A stretch of 64,000 bases of DNA from Phycisphaerales bacterium (GCA_030149165.1 JASBRY010000009.1:992001-1056000), one strand, 5' to 3'; shown: positions 9,979 to 19,049, counted from the first letter of the stretch. The notes: generated by a model not told the origin, from the sequence alone. Numbers and translations: made by a program.

Positions 9979-10794
9979 ATGTCTTCGTCAGAGAAACGAG
10001 CATCCAAGATGCTCCCCAACCAAGCCGGGACCAGCAGTGACCGACCCATCTTGGCTCGGGATAGCTACTTCTCTATATCCATGCGCCCGCTCCCGATGCT
10101 CCTCTTTCTGCTCCCCATCATTGTGCTGTATGAACTCGGATCGATGGGGGTCTTCGGTCCAGTCGGCAACTCGCTCGAAGCACATCAGATGCTGGTTCGT
10201 TTCTTTAATGTGTTTGGAGCCGCCGGGCTTCATCTCCCGGCACTGGCACTCGTGACCATGCTGCTTATTCAGCATGTATTGAGCAAAGATCCTCTCCGTT
10301 TTTCAGTCGGAGTCTGGCTCAAGATGATCGCCGAATCTGCGTTCCTCACAGGCCCGTTGATCGTGATGGTCATGCTGCTCAAGCCGATGGGTGTGGGTGG
10401 TGGTGAGATGGTGATCCAATCAATCCCAACTGAGGGGTCGCAGGCGAGTATGGTCATGCTCGCATTCGGAGCATCATTGTACGAAGAAATGCTCTTTCGA
10501 TTGGTATTAATCACGATGATCCATTTCCTAGTGTCCGATGTGCTCGGATTCAGCGAGACCAAAGGATTTATTGCCGGCTTGATCCTCTCCGCACTGGTCT
10601 TCGCTTGGCATCACGACCAGATTTTCATGCTCGACGGATCAATCAACTTCAGGCTCGCATTCTTCTACTTCCTTGCTGGGATGTATTTCGGATTGCTGTT
10701 TCTGATGCGTGGGCTGGGAATCGCGGTGGGGGTGCACCTGTTTTATGACTTGTTGGTGCTGGTGATCATCCCGTCATTTGAGCAAGGGTCCTGA
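9979..10794 (+). CDS. CPBP family intramembrane glutamic endopeptidase (Abi/CAAX protease-like)
   Basis: The 271 aa polytopic membrane protein has about seven hydrophobic segments. Family signatures are visible: the EE pair in SLYEEMLFRLV (about residue 168), the second motif FAWHHDQ (about residue 210), and a terminal HLFYD. The EExxxR and HH residues form the active site in this family, which cleaves membrane substrates; in bacteria substrates are usually unknown, and some members confer bacteriocin immunity. It is flanked by the rpsT terminator and tRNA-Glu and seems to be a single-gene unit. Confidence 0.88.
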   Translation: MSSSEKRASKMLPNQAGTSSDRPILARDSYFSISMRPLPMLLFLLPIIVLYELGSMGVFGPVGNSLEAHQMLVRFFNVFGAAGLHLPALALVTMLLIQHVLSKDPLRFSVGVWLKMIAESAFLTGPLIVMVMLLKPMGVGGGEMVIQSIPTEGSQASMVMLAFGASLYEEMLFRLVLITMIHFLVSDVLGFSETKGFIAGLILSALVFAWHHDQIFMLDGSINFRLAFFYFLAGMYFGLLFLMRGLGIAVGVHLFYDLLVLVIIPSFEQGS

Positions 10795-10887
10795 TAATGG
10801 ATCTGAGATTGATTCAGATGACTGCATTTGACGGCTGAGCAGACTTGACGCACGAGAATCGAGGAATACAGTACCCCCTGTTCCGTC

Positions 10888-10962
10888 GGCCCCATCGTCT
10901 AGCCAGGTCCAGGACACCAGGTTTTCATCCTGGTAACGCGGGTTCAAATCCCGCTGGGGTCA
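10888..10962 (+). tRNA. tRNA-Glu (anticodon TTC)
   Basis: The 75-nt tRNA has acceptor GGCCCCA paired with TGGGGTC (one G-U), anticodon stem CCAGG/CCTGG enclosing TTTTCAT with anticodon TTC, T-loop GGTTCAAATC and discriminator A. CCA is not encoded. It is followed by a terminator at 10985-11025. Confidence 0.95.
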
Positions 10963-10984
10963 CTTTCAATATTGAACAGCATGT

Positions 10985-11025
10985 ATCACCCGTTGAGTTC
11001 TGCTCCGCGGGTGATTCGCTTTTTT
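10985..11025 (+). terminator. Rho-independent terminator of tRNA-Glu
   Basis: ATCACCCG pairs with CGGGTGAT (8 bp, 15-nt loop), then TCGC and TTTTTT. Confidence 0.82.
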
Positions 11026-11134
11026 GGGTTGTATACCGTTTATCGGGACCTAGGCGTTCAGTATAAACACCTATTTGATCTCCGACTGAATAGCGGTCTC
11101 TGACCAGCCGATACCTGACTCAGGAGATCTCGGT

Positions 11135-11470
11135 ATGCCGTGTTACGATCAATCGCATTTTTCGCTTGATGTCACTGACTCTGATGATGTTGAGCTTATT
11201 GAACTCTTCCTCGCTGAACTCCCGAATCGTGTGCAATCGCTGAACCAAGCCGCGGATTCGGGTGATTTTGCACACATGAATCGGTTGGCACATCAACTCA
11301 AGGGGGCTGCTCCCGGATTCGGATTCGACTCCATCGGGAATGCTGCTGCGTTGCTGGAAGAGCGACTCAAAACCAGTAATCTCGAAATGATTGAGCTCGA
11401 CCATATCCGTGATGAGTTCGACACACTCATCGAACAGTTCAAAGTCTATCAGAGATACATCGAATCCTGA
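11135..11470 (+). CDS. Histidine phosphotransfer (Hpt) domain protein
   Basis: The 111 aa protein consists of a single Hpt four-helix bundle. The phosphoacceptor is His53 in LAHQLKGAAPGFGF, the standard HxLKG context. Hpt proteins pass phosphate between a hybrid kinase and a response regulator. The next gene downstream (53 bases) is a response regulator with a diguanylate cyclase output, so it is the obvious partner. No histidine kinase is present in the window, so the input must come from elsewhere. The ORF reads from a plausible ATG without a strong ribosome site. Confidence 0.9.
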   Translation: MPCYDQSHFSLDVTDSDDVELIELFLAELPNRVQSLNQAADSGDFAHMNRLAHQLKGAAPGFGFDSIGNAAALLEERLKTSNLEMIELDHIRDEFDTLIEQFKVYQRYIES

Positions 11471-11523
11471 ACTACGCATTGTGTTTGTAATAAGCCGTCG
11501 AAACACTCGAACTCGAATCATTC

Positions 11524-12477
11524 ATGACTGAATCCCACGAAGCACATCATGACCACTCACCGGTTGTCTTGCTCATAGACGACTCGGAGTTTGTGCATCG
11601 TCTCCTCAAGGCGCGACTCAAAACAGAGTCAATCCACATCGTCAGTGAGTTTGATGGGCGTAGCGGGATTAATCGCGCAATCGCAGATCTCCCTTCATTG
11701 ATCCTGCTTGATCTTGACATGCCTGGGATGGATGGCTTTGAAACACTGAGAGAACTGAAAGAAGATCCGGTTACTCGGAATACTCCAGTGATCATCCTCT
11801 CAGGACAAGACACGACTCAGGACAAGGTGACCGCCTTCGATCTTGGTGCCGTGGACTTTGTTCCCAAGCCCTTTGAACTGACCGAGCTCAGGGCTCGGAT
11901 CCGCAGCTCACTCCGGATCTCCTATCTATTGAGCATGCTGGAACAGAAAGCACAGATTGATGGACTCTCTGGACTCTACAACCGTTCATATTTCGATAAT
12001 CGTTGGGAAGAGGAATACGAGCGTTGCATGAGACAAGCGAGCGGGTTGTCGCTTGCGGTGCTTGATATTGATCATTTCAAGTCCGTCAACGACACCTTCG
12101 GTCATCCAGCGGGTGACGCGGTGATCACAGGGCTCTCCAACATCATCCAGGACCATGTCCGCAAGTGCGATATCGCTTGTCGATATGGTGGGGAGGAGTT
12201 CGTGCTCATTCTGCCGGACACACATCCAACACAAGCGAAGTTGCTTTGCGAACGGATCCGAACGGAAACAGAGAACACCGTATGGAATCGACATCCGGAT
12301 CGACAGATCACGATCTCGATAGGGATTGCGGGATGTACCGATGGTCCGACAGTCCAGCCAAACAAGTGGATTGAGCAAGCGGATGCGAACCTGTACAAGG
12401 CCAAGAACTCGGGAAGGAATAAGACAATCTCGAGTATGACCGATGGCATGATGAATCCGCTTGATAAAGCCGGCTGA
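11524..12477 (+). CDS. Response regulator with GGDEF (diguanylate cyclase) output
   Basis: The 317 aa protein has a receiver domain (residues ~14-130) with acidic pair D19-D20, phosphoacceptor D63 in LLDLDMPGMDG, and K115 in FVPKPFE. A linker leads to a GGDEF domain (~145-310) with active-site GGEEF at 222-226 and an RxxD product-inhibition site at R213-D216. It should make c-di-GMP from two GTP upon phosphorylation and be feedback inhibited. It sits just downstream of the Hpt gene, its likely phosphodonor. The layout is PleD/WspR-like. No c-di-GMP receptor gene was recognised nearby. Confidence 0.93.
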   Translation: MTESHEAHHDHSPVVLLIDDSEFVHRLLKARLKTESIHIVSEFDGRSGINRAIADLPSLILLDLDMPGMDGFETLRELKEDPVTRNTPVIILSGQDTTQDKVTAFDLGAVDFVPKPFELTELRARIRSSLRISYLLSMLEQKAQIDGLSGLYNRSYFDNRWEEEYERCMRQASGLSLAVLDIDHFKSVNDTFGHPAGDAVITGLSNIIQDHVRKCDIACRYGGEEFVLILPDTHPTQAKLLCERIRTETENTVWNRHPDRQITISIGIAGCTDGPTVQPNKWIEQADANLYKAKNSGRNKTISSMTDGMMNPLDKAG

Positions 12478-12502
12478 GCATCCGATTGGCTACAATCCGT
12501 AG

Positions 12503-12757
12503 ATGAGCCAGTCACCGAACGAACATCCAGAGAAACTCCATCAGCTTGAAGAGACGCTGGGTTTTTTGGAACTCCAGAACGGTCGTTCGCAGGAACAGTT
12601 CGATGAGTTAAGCAAAGCGGTGCACGAACTGGGCAAGCGGATGCAACGATTGGAATCGAGGTTGGTTGATCTGAATGATCGTCTGGAATCACAAGATCCC
12701 GGCTTGGTACCGCCTCCACACAGCGCCGGGCCTGACATACCCAGAGATCCGCTTTGA
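12503..12757 (+). CDS. slyX: SlyX family protein
   Basis: The 84 aa protein is almost all heptad-rich coiled coil (LHQLEETLGFLELQNGRSQEQ through RLESRLVDLNDRLES), followed by a Pro-rich tail (PPPHSAGP) in the place of the usual RPPHY tail of SlyX. The family is widespread and its role is unsettled. It lies 25 bases after the response regulator and 21 bases before a small lipoprotein gene, so these may be one transcript, though no functional link is evident. Confidence 0.72.
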   Translation: MSQSPNEHPEKLHQLEETLGFLELQNGRSQEQFDELSKAVHELGKRMQRLESRLVDLNDRLESQDPGLVPPPHSAGPDIPRDPL

Positions 12758-12778
12758 GATCTGTGCGTATACTTACGC

Positions 12779-13090
12779 ATGCTGAATCGCAAAACAACTC
12801 AAACTCATGCTGTCCGTTCACGCGTGCTTGTTTGCGGAATCTGTATGTGTTCGATCGTGCTCATGTCCGGATGCCGGGATCTGCAGAAACGCCGAGTCGA
12901 GGTGAGTCAGTCCAGCGGTGCGGATCCTGAACTTCAGGAACGCTTTGGGCTCACGGCTGATGCGCAGGATCCCAGCGAGCGAGACAAAGAACTCGGGTAT
13001 GGCCGTTGGAGGACCAAGCCTGAGACAGAAGGGACTGCGTCTCCGAACTCGCCTTCAAGGCGTCAGAATATCGGTGGGAATCCGGATTGA
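12779..13090 (+). CDS. Small putative lipoprotein of unknown function
   Basis: The 103 aa product has a charged N-terminus, a hydrophobic stretch (VLVCGICMCSIVLMSG) and a lipobox LMSGC, so it is likely lipid-anchored. The mature part is short, polar and Pro/Ser-rich with no recognised domain. It lies between slyX and the PLP-binding protein gene on the same strand. Confidence 0.6.
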   Translation: MLNRKTTQTHAVRSRVLVCGICMCSIVLMSGCRDLQKRRVEVSQSSGADPELQERFGLTADAQDPSERDKELGYGRWRTKPETEGTASPNSPSRRQNIGGNPD

Positions 13091-13153
13091 AGCGTCCAAG
13101 CTCTAGTTGTGGTACCGTATGTCTTACGGATCGAGAATTGAGACGGAGTTGAT

Positions 13154-13954
13154 ATGACTGAACTCGCGGATCGTTACAATGAGGTCAAGGATCGGATTGC
13201 GAAAGCGGCTATCCGTTCGGGGAGGTCGCCTGAATCGGTCTATCTGATTGCGGTGACCAAGTACGCCGAGCCTGAGGACATCCGAGAGCTGATCGAACTG
13301 GGACACCGGGACTTCGGTGAGAATCGTGTTCAACAACTCGCTCAACGAGCGGGAGTGATTGACGAATGGTTCCAGCGGATCAAGACACTCCCGAGGACTT
13401 CTTCAGACGCGAGTCAGGTTGATGTTGATGATCCAGTTCGTTGGCACATGATCGGACACCTGCAACGCAACAAAGCGCGGAAAATCGCGGACTGCACTCG
13501 TCTGATTCATTCAGTGGACTCGCTCCGTCTTGCTGAGGAACTGCAGACAGTGGCAAACAAGCTTGATCGAGTGATTGATGTGCTCATCCAGGTCAATGTA
13601 TCAGGCGAAGACAGCAAGTTTGGACTGCCAATCGCGGCTCTGGGTGCGATTGCTGAGCAGATTGACACGATGATCAATGTGCGTGTGCGGGGTCTGATGA
13701 CCATGGCGCCGCTTACTGAGAATCCAGAAGATTCCCGCGTCCACTTTGCCCGCTGTAAAGAGATCTTTGATGATTTGGTCAAGATCGGGGTGGGGGAGAA
13801 GCACTTTAACCTGCTCTCGATGGGGATGTCCAACGATTTCGAGGTCGCGATCGAAGAGGGCGCGAATCTCGTGCGTGTGGGATCAGCGATCTTTGGGACA
13901 CATGATCCCGATCAGGATCTTGAGCATGCAGTCGATGCAGCGCACCAATCCTGA
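13154..13954 (+). CDS. YggS/PLPBP family pyridoxal 5'-phosphate homeostasis protein
   Basis: The 266 aa protein matches the YggS fold: the PLP lysine is K36 in LIAVTKYAEPEDI; HRDFGENRVQQ and WHMIGHLQRNKARKI follow; and the C-terminal phosphate-binding LSMGMSNDFEVAIEEGANLVRVGSAIFG is conserved (quoted in part). The family binds PLP and buffers B6 and amino-acid pools without known catalysis. GGAG lies 7 bases before the ATG. It converges with the amidase gene at 13992. Confidence 0.95.
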   Translation: MTELADRYNEVKDRIAKAAIRSGRSPESVYLIAVTKYAEPEDIRELIELGHRDFGENRVQQLAQRAGVIDEWFQRIKTLPRTSSDASQVDVDDPVRWHMIGHLQRNKARKIADCTRLIHSVDSLRLAEELQTVANKLDRVIDVLIQVNVSGEDSKFGLPIAALGAIAEQIDTMINVRVRGLMTMAPLTENPEDSRVHFARCKEIFDDLVKIGVGEKHFNLLSMGMSNDFEVAIEEGANLVRVGSAIFGTHDPDQDLEHAVDAAHQS

Positions 13955-13991
13955 GGATTCGGGAGTGAAATTTATACAACTGATTTGGTGA

Positions 13992-14795
13992 TTAGGCGCG
14001 AAGCGAATCGCCTACGAGCATCGCGAGGGCGCCGTTGGGCTTACGGATTTGGACCATCTGTGCTTGGAGATGTCGACCCGGGCATGCAGTCCTGCGGAGT
14101 TCTTGGTGCGTGAAGACGCGGTGCGTCGGAATGTTGAAACGACGCATCTCGTGAGCGATGAGTTTGTTGAGTGTCGCGAGTGCTTGTGGTGTGGGAGTTG
14201 ATTTTTCATAGTTCCCGAACATCACAATTCCGATATTGCCTGGATTGTTGTCCTTGACATGGGCGCCTTGGTAGATCAGAGGGCGTGCTTGCCAAGCTCT
14301 ACCGGCAGGATCGACGGCGTAGTGGTATCCGATGTCGGCCCATTGATTCGAGAGATGGCCTCGACGGATCGCGGTCAATCGACGGACCGAATCGGTGTAG
14401 CGTCCAGACGGGACTGGGCTGATCGCGTCGTGATGGATGGTGATGCGATTGATACTCCGCATCGGATCGGCGAGACTGATCTTGGTCATACCATTGGTCC
14501 ACTTATTGCGTGGAATCACAAAGTCCGGCAGAACTGTTAGATCACGAGCGGCGGTGGGATGGCTGGAAGGTCTGCCGGCGGAGTAGACCGGAGTGGGTGT
14601 GTGAGCCGCGATGATGGGGTCTTCAGGGATGGGTTGGCCGATCATGTTTCGCGAGCGATCGGCGCGCTTTGAGCTGCTGTTGCAGCCTGTGAGTCCTGAG
14701 ACGAGACCTGCGAGCGCAAGAAGTGATCCCGCGCGTGCTCCGAGATGGAGAACCTCCCGTCTGCTGGCCGAAGAAGATTGTGCTGGAATATCCAT
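13992..14795 (-). CDS. N-acetylmuramoyl-L-alanine amidase (PGRP/Amidase_2), Tat-type lipoprotein
   Basis: The 267 aa product carries a twin-arginine-like signal (SASRREVLHLGARAG) whose hydrophobic core ends in a lipobox (SGLTGC, Cys38), so it is predicted to be a Tat-exported lipoprotein. The catalytic domain has H121-H122 (RITIHHDAIS), WADIGYHYAVDPAG, and HQELRRTACPGRHL near the end, giving the His/His/Cys zinc ligands of amidase_2/peptidoglycan-recognition proteins. It would cleave the amide between MurNAc and L-Ala. GAGG lies 7 bases before the ATG. It is a single minus-strand gene convergent with the PLP protein gene. Confidence 0.9.
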   Translation of the reverse strand: MDIPAQSSSASRREVLHLGARAGSLLALAGLVSGLTGCNSSSKRADRSRNMIGQPIPEDPIIAAHTPTPVYSAGRPSSHPTAARDLTVLPDFVIPRNKWTNGMTKISLADPMRSINRITIHHDAISPVPSGRYTDSVRRLTAIRRGHLSNQWADIGYHYAVDPAGRAWQARPLIYQGAHVKDNNPGNIGIVMFGNYEKSTPTPQALATLNKLIAHEMRRFNIPTHRVFTHQELRRTACPGRHLQAQMVQIRKPNGALAMLVGDSLRA

Positions 14796-14971
14796 GGCGT
14801 ACCTCGATTTTTGGATGATCGATCCTGTCTAGTTCTTCGGTCAGATACCCGGATCTGGTACAATGCTAACGGTCCGAATCACTTTATGCAAGGCGGGCAT
14901 GGGTGTGCATCCAGATCTGGAGGTCTTTGCGGACCGGATCAGTCTGTTTTCAATGACGGGGAGGTGGCGTG

Positions 14972-16003
14972 ATGGCCATCAGACGAGCATTATTATTTGG
15001 ACTCTTGATGCTGCTCTCGAGCACAAGTTTCGGGAAAGCTGATGCGGATATGAGTGCTGAGGAGGCGATGTCTCAGTACCATGCGGCTCAAGCGGCCCAC
15101 GCTTTAGCATTAGAACAACTCCGAATCGCTGAAGTAAACCTTCAGCAAGCAACTGCTCAAGCTATGGCGCTTGGACTGATCGCTGATCCTGAGGAACCCG
15201 AAGCACCGCCCGCAGCTCCGCCGCCATCTCAAGATCCTGAGCCGGATCCCAAACCTGAACCCAAACCAGAACCAAAGCCCGAACCCAAACCTGTCCCGCC
15301 ACCTGAAGAAGTGAAGAAGAAGGATGAAGGGCCTTCTTTCTGGAATAACTGGAAGCGGTCAGTCCGAGTGGGGTTCAACACCTCATCTGGCAATACGGAG
15401 AACACAAATCTCAATCTCCAGTTCCATACGAAGCGTCGCTCCAAGAAGTACCTCACCAAACTGGATTCTGAATACCGATTCGCGACTCGCAACGGTGTTG
15501 ATTCGCAGAACCGTCTCGACATCGACTTCCGGCACGAATGGCTTGCGCCTGAAGGTAGTAAGGTTGGTTGGTGGACCACTGCGAGCGCAGAGTTTGATGA
15601 GTTCCAGGATTGGGATTACCGACTTTCTGCGCACGGAGGCATCAGTTACCAGTTCATCAAGAACGATAAGACGAACTTCAAAGGACGAACCGGCTTCGGT
15701 GGTTCGCAGACCTACGGCGGTACGCAAGATGACTTCCGACCAGAAGCATTGGTGACCGGCTTGGATCTCAGGCATCGCTTCAATGAAGTCATGAATGTGG
15801 AAGCAGGCATGGAGTACTTCGTCGATATCTCTGAGGTCACACGAGATCGTCTCAACAACCATATCAAATGGAATATTTTGCTCGACAAAGAAAGCAACAT
15901 GAACTTGCAGTTCAAGCTCACACACCGGTATGATTCAGAACCCGGCGGTACGAAAGACAACAACGATGTATATTTTGACATCACCGTCGGTTGGCAGTTC
16001 TAG
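14972..16003 (+). CDS. DUF481 (YdiY-like) outer-membrane beta-barrel protein
   Basis: The 343 aa product starts at the ATG at 14972, with GGGGAGG upstream (a GTG one codon earlier is less likely). A signal peptide (MAIRRALLFGLLMLLSSTSFG) is followed by a helical, Ala-rich stretch (~25-75), a Pro-Glu-Lys repeat linker (~88-112), then a barrel domain beginning SVRVGFNTSSGNTENTN, with alternating short strands and an aromatic C-terminal end (DITVGWQF) typical of outer-membrane proteins. DUF481 proteins are outer-membrane barrels of unknown function, some salt-induced. The MscS channel gene follows after 51 bases, which is compatible with an envelope or osmotic role. Confidence 0.85.
   Translation: MAIRRALLFGLLMLLSSTSFGKADADMSAEEAMSQYHAAQAAHALALEQLRIAEVNLQQATAQAMALGLIADPEEPEAPPAAPPPSQDPEPDPKPEPKPEPKPEPKPVPPPEEVKKKDEGPSFWNNWKRSVRVGFNTSSGNTENTNLNLQFHTKRRSKKYLTKLDSEYRFATRNGVDSQNRLDIDFRHEWLAPEGSKVGWWTTASAEFDEFQDWDYRLSAHGGISYQFIKNDKTNFKGRTGFGGSQTYGGTQDDFRPEALVTGLDLRHRFNEVMNVEAGMEYFVDISEVTRDRLNNHIKWNILLDKESNMNLQFKLTHRYDSEPGGTKDNNDVYFDITVGWQF
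15226..15305 (+). repeat. Pro-Glu/Lys-Pro repeat tract in the DUF481 gene
   Basis: The sequence codes a run of PEPKPEPKPEPKP-type units as tandem 12-bp variants (AAACCTGAACCC, AAACCAGAACCA and so on). It forms a stiff charged linker between the periplasmic helix and the outer-membrane barrel, TonB-like in composition, and could span periplasm or bind the wall. Such tracts are prone to length change. Confidence 0.7.
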
Positions 16004-16054
16004 ACTGTATCAATCTGACACCTTCAATCTCGCACTGAATCGGAGCAAGAGCGC

Positions 16055-16984
16055 ATGCAAGACGCAACGAATGCTGTTGAACAAGTCAATGAAACCGCCC
16101 AAGCTGTAGAGGCAAGCGGCGGTGTCACCGAAGGATTCGGGGATCTCGTATCACGGATTTCACAGGGTGATGTGAGTAATGACACATGGATCCTTGCTTG
16201 GGAGACGATCGGTCAGCCCGTGCTGCTCGCAATCGTTCTTATTATCGCGGTCTTCATCGCCGCGGGTTGGGCTCGCAAGCTCGTTGGCAAAGCGGTCCGC
16301 AAAGCGAATGTCGAGGAAACACTCGCTCGATTCCTGTCGAACATGGCTCGCTACATCGTGCTGATTGCAGGTGGTGTCGCGATCCTTGGAACGCTCGGCA
16401 TCGAGACGGCAAGTTTCGCTGCAGTCCTCGCGGCGGTTGGCTTCGCGATTGGTATGGCGATGTCCGGCATGCTGGGCAACATCGCAGCGGGGATCATGCT
16501 GCTGCTCTTCCGTCCTTTCAAAGTGGGGGATGTGGTCGATGCGGCTGGAGTCAAAGGCAAGATTTTCGAGATCGGACTGTTCACGACCGTCTTTGATACG
16601 CCGGACAATCGTCGCATCATCGTCCCGAACAACTCGATCTTCGGCGACAACATCGAGAATGTCTCCTACCACAGCACCCGCCGTGTGACGGTTGCGGTTG
16701 GGACCGATTATGGTGCGGACATCGACAAGGCACGCGAGGTACTCCTCGAAGCCGCGAAAAATTCACCCAATGTGCTCGAAGATCCCGCTCCCGCGGCAGT
16801 GCTGACAGGATTAGGTGGATCATCCATCGATTGGGATGTACGCGTGTGGGTGAAAGCGGAGAACTTCTGGGATGTCCAGGATCGACTGACGCGCGATGTG
16901 AAGTACGCTCTTGATGAAGCAGAGATCGGTATCCCATTCCCACAGATGGATGTCCATATCGATGGGAAAGTCGCTCAGTCCTAA
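16055..16984 (+). CDS. Small-conductance mechanosensitive channel, MscS family
   Basis: The 309 aa protein has an amphipathic N-terminus, three predicted transmembrane helices (TM1 ~50-70, TM2 ~90-108, pore helix TM3 ~115-150 with Gly/Ala-packed GFAIGMAMSGMLGN), and the MscS beta domain (FKVGDVVDAAGVKGKIFEIG, then IIVPNNSIFGDNIEN). The C-terminal alpha-beta domain ends IPFPQMDVHI. It releases solutes on hypo-osmotic shock. GGAG lies 9 bases before the ATG. The stop codon overlaps that of the convergent asnB gene by four bases. Confidence 0.95.
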   Translation: MQDATNAVEQVNETAQAVEASGGVTEGFGDLVSRISQGDVSNDTWILAWETIGQPVLLAIVLIIAVFIAAGWARKLVGKAVRKANVEETLARFLSNMARYIVLIAGGVAILGTLGIETASFAAVLAAVGFAIGMAMSGMLGNIAAGIMLLLFRPFKVGDVVDAAGVKGKIFEIGLFTTVFDTPDNRRIIVPNNSIFGDNIENVSYHSTRRVTVAVGTDYGADIDKAREVLLEAAKNSPNVLEDPAPAAVLTGLGGSSIDWDVRVWVKAENFWDVQDRLTRDVKYALDEAEIGIPFPQMDVHIDGKVAQS

Positions 16985-19047
16985 GCGGATTCCTGACGCA
17001 CGCGATAGAGCCATTTACACCAGATCGAGAGCACCAGCAGCATGTAGAGCCGCTGGGAGTGGTCGCGTCCGCGCCAAGGATTGATCGATTTCTCCCCGGC
17101 CGCGTCGTGCTCTTTGAGCATCTGCTCGACGAACTTCATGTTGATCTGGACGCCTGCATCATTTAGTCCTGGGAATGGGTCCGACGAGCGGAGGTGATCG
17201 AGGAGGAGCTGACGCATGGAGCCGTAGTCGGAGCGGAACCATTCCCCGATCGGGATCGCGAATCCTTGCTTGGGTCGATCGACGATGTGGTCAGGGAGAT
17301 ACTTGCGGGCGACTTGTTTGAGAAGTCCCTTGCGCTCGCCGTTGGGCATGAGAATGTCCAGCGGCGTACGCATCGCGGCTTCGACAAGATCGCGTGCGAG
17401 GAACGGGGCGCGGACTTCCAGACCAACCGCCATGGATGCGGTGTCGGTCTTGCGGAGCAGGTCGTCGGGGAGGTAGTGGGTGAAGTCGTGTCTAAGCGGA
17501 TCAGTGATCTCATGGAAAGTGTCATTGCCGACTGACTCGCCATCGATGCTTGGGATGAGCTTTCTCAAATCAGGAGTCGGGAAGATCGCAAGGAGTTCGG
17601 TGTACCCGCCGTAGCGTGCAGCGGTGGCAAGGCGTGCGAGGTAGGTGGTCTTGTTTCCGGGATGTCGTTCATCAAGCAGCGAGGTGGGGATGAGCTTGAG
17701 CAGGTGGTGCCAGCGGTTGAGCGTCGGCGCGATGGTGTGTCTGCGGTATCCACCGAAGAGTTCGTCACCGCCGTCTCCAGAGAGTGCGACCTTGATGTGC
17801 TCGCGAGCGGCTTTCGAGACCCAGTAGGTTGGGAGCAGCGAACTGTCTCCGAATGGGAGTCCGAGCTGCTCGATTAGCTTGATGAGGTCCTGAGCAGGGT
17901 TCAGCTCGCAATCGAGCGTGGTGTGATCTGTGCCGATGGATTCTGCGGTCTGTTGCGCCGCGACGGATTCGTCATAACGCTCGTCGGGCATGCGGACGGT
18001 GAAGGTCTTGATGTCCGGGCGTTCTTGATGCGCGATCGCGGCGATGAGTGCGGAGTCGATCCCACCTGAAAGGAAAACTCCAAGTGGGACATCGGCTTCG
18101 AGACGGGAACACACTGCTTCTGTGATGTAGGTACTTGCAACATCAGCCTTAGTCCAGAAGCGTTTGGGATGATGTTCTCCACGGGCTGGTAGAGTCAATA
18201 AGCGGCTAAGTCTTCTTGTATGTGGAGTGGTTGTTGTGCCACCCTGCCTTGGCTGACTCGGCATGGCTAACCATTCGCTTAGTTTTGTATATGCAGCACA
18301 ATCTTCTGTTGCTGGGTATCTCCAATATCCATTAGTAATGTATTCTGGTAAAGCATCAATCCATACTGGATCGCCAATGTTGTTGGCATGTTTCACAAGC
18401 GTGACCAGTCCAGAACATGTGCTGTTGAATGCAATCGTGTGTGGTGTGTTCGTCTGATTCGGATATGCAGAATAGATAGGCTTCTCGCCTACGAAGTCAC
18501 GACCATGAACAAGTTGTCCTGTTGATCCGTTCCAAATCATGGCCGCATACATGCCATCAATTTGGTCGTTTATATATAGCTTCCATTCCCGCCAACCATG
18601 GACCAAGACTTCCGTATCCGAGTGGTCTGTCTCAAACACATGCCCGGCGGCTTCGAGTTCTTTGCGAAGCTCCCGATGGTTGTAGATACACCCATTAAAC
18701 ACCACCGCAACCACCGGCTTCTCCGGCTCAACCTCGCTCGCGATGATCGGGGTCTCGCCGGGCTGGTAGGTCAGGTCGGGGCGGAGGTGCTCGCCGTCGT
18801 GGACCATGGGTTGGGATCCGCCTTCGTGGTCGATGATGGAGAGTCGTCGATGGACGAGCGCGACATCGACGATGGTGCCGTCGTCGCGGATTGCTCGATC
18901 GCGGAAGCGTCCCTGCCCGTCAGGTCCTCGGTGCTTGATTGAGTCGTCGAGGATATCGAGCCATGCTTCGGGGATCGCTTCGAGGTGCGGCGGGGGAGTG
19001 CCGTCTTTGGGGTTATGAATCTTGATGACGCCCGCGATGCCGCACAT
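16981..19047 (-). CDS. asnB: Asparagine synthetase (glutamine-hydrolysing)
   Basis: The 688 aa protein starts MCGIAGV, with Cys2 as the glutaminase nucleophile of the class II amidotransferase domain (residues ~2-240). The synthetase domain follows with the ATP pyrophosphatase loop LGVFLSGGIDSALIAA and ALSGDGGDELFGGY. It converts aspartate, glutamine and ATP to asparagine. It follows the membrane-protein gene by 2 bases, so translation is probably coupled. A segment at about 18190-18600 has much lower GC than the rest of the gene and codes for the end of the glutaminase domain and the linker; the reading frame and motifs are intact. In other bacteria close relatives also modify cell-surface polymers. 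Confidence 0.95.
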   Translation of the reverse strand: MCGIAGVIKIHNPKDGTPPPHLEAIPEAWLDILDDSIKHRGPDGQGRFRDRAIRDDGTIVDVALVHRRLSIIDHEGGSQPMVHDGEHLRPDLTYQPGETPIIASEVEPEKPVVAVVFNGCIYNHRELRKELEAAGHVFETDHSDTEVLVHGWREWKLYINDQIDGMYAAMIWNGSTGQLVHGRDFVGEKPIYSAYPNQTNTPHTIAFNSTCSGLVTLVKHANNIGDPVWIDALPEYITNGYWRYPATEDCAAYTKLSEWLAMPSQPRQGGTTTTPHTRRLSRLLTLPARGEHHPKRFWTKADVASTYITEAVCSRLEADVPLGVFLSGGIDSALIAAIAHQERPDIKTFTVRMPDERYDESVAAQQTAESIGTDHTTLDCELNPAQDLIKLIEQLGLPFGDSSLLPTYWVSKAAREHIKVALSGDGGDELFGGYRRHTIAPTLNRWHHLLKLIPTSLLDERHPGNKTTYLARLATAARYGGYTELLAIFPTPDLRKLIPSIDGESVGNDTFHEITDPLRHDFTHYLPDDLLRKTDTASMAVGLEVRAPFLARDLVEAAMRTPLDILMPNGERKGLLKQVARKYLPDHIVDRPKQGFAIPIGEWFRSDYGSMRQLLLDHLRSSDPFPGLNDAGVQINMKFVEQMLKEHDAAGEKSINPWRGRDHSQRLYMLLVLSIWCKWLYRVRQESA

Positions 19048-19049
19048 GA

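Noticed and set aside
15226..15305. CRISPR-like or tandem repeat array
   Set aside because: The 12-bp units are imperfect and in frame, coding a Pro-Glu-Lys protein linker; there are no spacers.
16981..16984. Frameshift or gene fusion at the MscS/asnB junction
   Set aside because: The two convergent genes simply overlap at their stop codons by four bases; both proteins end at normal positions.
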